Assembly (NCBI GenBank): GCA_025352485.1
Contig: JANXTJ010000313.1
Location: 1-12,003 of the forward strand
Direction of reading: 5' to 3'
DNA from: Salinibacterium sp.
Lineage (GTDB): Bacteria; Actinomycetota; Actinomycetes; Actinomycetales; Microbacteriaceae
Length of the DNA: 12,003 bases
Within the stretch, counting starts at the first letter, position 1. Each line of letters begins with the position of its first letter. This document shows, in pieces, positions 11,912 to 12,003 of the stretch. The notes below the pieces were generated by a model. It saw only the letters and a program-made list of their open reading frames with translations, was not told the DNA's origin and ran no database searches. The translations under genes and the position numbers were made by a program.

Positions 11912-12003
11912 CTAGCCGGCGACGAAGTCGATGAGTTCTTCGACCCGGCCGAGGAGCGCGGGTTCAAGGTCGGCATATCTATCGACCCGGCTCAGGATGC
12001 GCT
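11912..12003 (-). CDS. C-terminal end of an unidentified gene (5' end outside window)
   Basis: An open minus-strand frame enters at the window edge and ends at TAG (11914-11912). The visible 29 residues include RVDRYADLEPALLGRVEEL followed by IDFVAG, an amphipathic helical tail. This is too little to name a family. The space to the convergent gene at 11874 holds a weak GGTCT/AGACC stem (about 11895-11909). Confidence 0.5.
   Translation of the reverse strand, partial: RILSRVDRYADLEPALLGRVEELIDFVAG

Noticed and set aside
1..12003. Search for CRISPR arrays, insertion sequences, integrases or phage genes
   Set aside because: No regularly spaced repeats, transposase motifs or paired terminal inverted repeats were seen. 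Both tRNA genes lack adjacent integrase genes or visible duplicated 3' ends.

Overview
The window looks like chromosome from a high-GC actinobacterium, most likely family Microbacteriaceae. Supporting signs are the GC-rich coding with frequent GTG starts, the orn / tRNA-His / clpS / DUF2017 / small metallopeptidase neighbourhood, an SCO4848-type membrane protein, a TPP-riboswitch-controlled ykoE-ykoD-ykoC type transporter, and several starts that look leaderless. The assignment rests on protein and gene-order recognition, not on a search.

Layout. 1-1803 (+): the 3' part of an aldo/keto reductase, a small gene preceded by a near-consensus actinobacterial LexA (SOS) box, and a single-span membrane protein. 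1851-1923 (+): tRNA-Arg(UCU). 1950-2742 (-): a compact operon of an SCO4848-family membrane protein, an uncharacterised 91-aa protein and a thioredoxin-like protein. 2790-4827 (+): oligoribonuclease, tRNA-His with a strong hairpin terminator, then clpS, DUF2017 and a minimal zincin metallopeptidase packed tightly together. 4893-5486 (+): a lipoprotein. 5502-9756 (-): one long operon under a TPP riboswitch (about 9803-9890), in order ykoE (S component), ykoD (double ATPase), ykoC (EcfT), a P-loop kinase-like protein and a two-domain rhodanese sulfurtransferase, with every junction overlapping. 9903-11236 (-): glycosyltransferase 2 followed by a DUF1697 protein, also overlapping. 11342-11498 (+): what appears to be the remnant of a secreted polysaccharide deacetylase. 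11605-11874 (+): a small gene that resembles the SOS-box gene. 11912-12003 (-): the 3' end of an unidentified gene.

How the genes work together. The TPP-controlled operon is the clearest system: an ECF-type importer for thiamine or its pyrimidine precursor, shut down by thiamine pyrophosphate, with a kinase-like and a sulfurtransferase gene in the same translationally coupled run. The leader shows mutually exclusive pairings that would explain ribosome-binding-site sequestration. The clpS cluster joins an N-degron adaptor to a small putative protease. No mobile element, CRISPR array or phage gene was seen. The most unusual observations are the SOS box in front of an uncharacterised gene, the decayed deacetylase, the repeated TANNNT-N6-start arrangement, and a strong excess of the hexamer GGATGC over GGACGC.
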